This document shows, piece by piece, positions 5,356 to 5,660 of a stretch of DNA of 5,660 nt (the stretch's first letter is position 1; each line of letters begins with the position of its first letter). The stretch lies in assembly GCA_011065005.1 (NCBI GenBank), contig JAAKFP010000179.1, positions 1-5,660 on the forward strand. Direction: 5' to 3'. Position numbers and translations under genes: made by a program. The notes under the pieces were generated by a model. That model was not told where the DNA came from. It ran no database searches and saw nothing but the letters and a program-made list of their open reading frames with translations. The DNA is from Chlamydiota bacterium (lineage in GTDB: Bacteria; Chlamydiota; Chlamydiia; Chlamydiales; Waddliaceae).

Positions 5356-5548
5356 AAATTTCTTAACTTAAACCAATGATCTGTTTTGGTCTAGGAAGAA
5401 AAACGTAGCAAACGTTCAGACCCCCGCTCTACGTGTCTTGTACCTCGCACTTGGACGGGGCTATCTCGCTTGGTCCCCTAACGGGAACCCTAGAGATTGA
5501 CATTTCATTCAAGGAGTGATTATCCTAGAAAACGCAATTGAAAACGAT
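5356..5548. other. Gene-free region upstream of menF with a G/C-rich, hairpin-forming segment
   Basis: No convincing ORF is seen on either strand. The segment 5402-5489 is richer in G and C than its surroundings and folds locally. GGTCCCC (5472-5478) pairs with GGGAACC (5483-5489), allowing one G-U in minus-strand RNA. ACGTAG (5403-5408) pairs with CTACGT (5429-5434), followed on the minus strand by TTTTC. An alternative small stem is AACGT/ACGTT (5402-5406/5412-5416). TAGAGAT (5491-5497) is inverted at 5547-5553. It could be the menF leader with an attenuator, the end of an upstream transcript, or an unrecognised structured RNA. I could not match it to a known RNA family. Confidence 0.35.
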
Positions 5549-5660
5549 CTCTAAGCACAATCTTTTGGCCCACAACCGTTTACAATGGAGGGCCCCTTCA
5601 CCGTATGGGAATGTGACCCTCCATTGTAAGCGGTTATGAACCAAAATCTTGCACTTATAG
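5549..5660. repeat. Long imperfect palindrome reaching the window edge
   Basis: The core arms are 5574-5592 and 5617-5635, 19 bp with 18 matches, around a 24-nt loop. Pairing continues outward with mismatches: from 5554 to 5592 against 5617 to 5655, 31 of 39 positions match. CTCTAAG against CTTATAG keeps partial pairing to the last base of the window. Several mismatches become G-U pairs in minus-strand RNA. The element could be a miniature inverted-repeat transposable element, abutting ends of insertion sequences, or a large transcript hairpin. Its outer boundary is not visible. Confidence 0.7.

Noticed and set aside
5402..5489. tRNA gene in the G/C-rich segment upstream of menF
   Set aside because: No cloverleaf, T-loop consensus (GTTCGA-type) or acceptor pairing could be made on either strand.
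5510..5555. Short plus-strand ORF after AAGGAG near 5510
   Set aside because: The only start (GTG) abuts the ribosome-like motif with no spacing, and the frame ends after about a dozen codons.

Overview
This is an ordinary bacterial window of moderate base composition. The proteins suggest a Gram-negative bacterium that makes menaquinone by the classical chorismate/o-succinylbenzoate route. The menF/menD sequences and the AbiE type would suit an environmental chlamydia (Parachlamydia/Waddlia/Simkania-like), but that placement is inferred from general resemblance and is not proven. All confidently recognised protein genes lie on the minus strand, so the window is read biologically from right to left.

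Right part (5660 to 2127, minus strand): a gene-free stretch with a long imperfect palindrome (5549-5660) and a G/C-rich, hairpin-forming segment (5402-5489) precedes menF (isochorismate synthase, GTG start with a strong ribosome site). menF overlaps menD by an ATGA junction. menD is not one open frame. Its N-terminal pyrimidine-binding domain (3789-4286) and its central plus ThDP-binding domains (2668-3735) are separate ORFs. Between them lies a low-complexity insert: a 32-nt homopyrimidine tract with mirror symmetry, and a 23-bp triple CTCTGCG repeat flanked by 6-bp direct repeats. The break falls at the inter-domain linker and all recognisable active-site motifs survive on both sides, so the pair could be a two-subunit enzyme or a recent knockout. 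A DUF2937-like two-helix membrane protein follows after 22 bp. No other men gene is present.

Middle (1671-2126): no confident gene. It holds two small overlapping plus-strand ORFs of unknown function, a stem-loop, and an operator-like inverted repeat next to the start of the AbiE remnant.

Left part (1670 to 1, minus strand): a decayed type IV toxin-antitoxin locus. The DNA-binding N-terminus of an AbiEi-like antitoxin is joined, out of frame, to the C-terminal part of an AbiEii nucleotidyltransferase toxin, as an internal deletion would leave. Directly behind it, 2 nt after the toxin stop, is an intact calcineurin-like metallophosphoesterase with every metal-ligand motif.

I see no complete unknown multi-gene system. 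The most unusual items are the repeat-split menD, the AbiE deletion remnant coupled to an intact phosphoesterase, and the palindrome upstream of menF.
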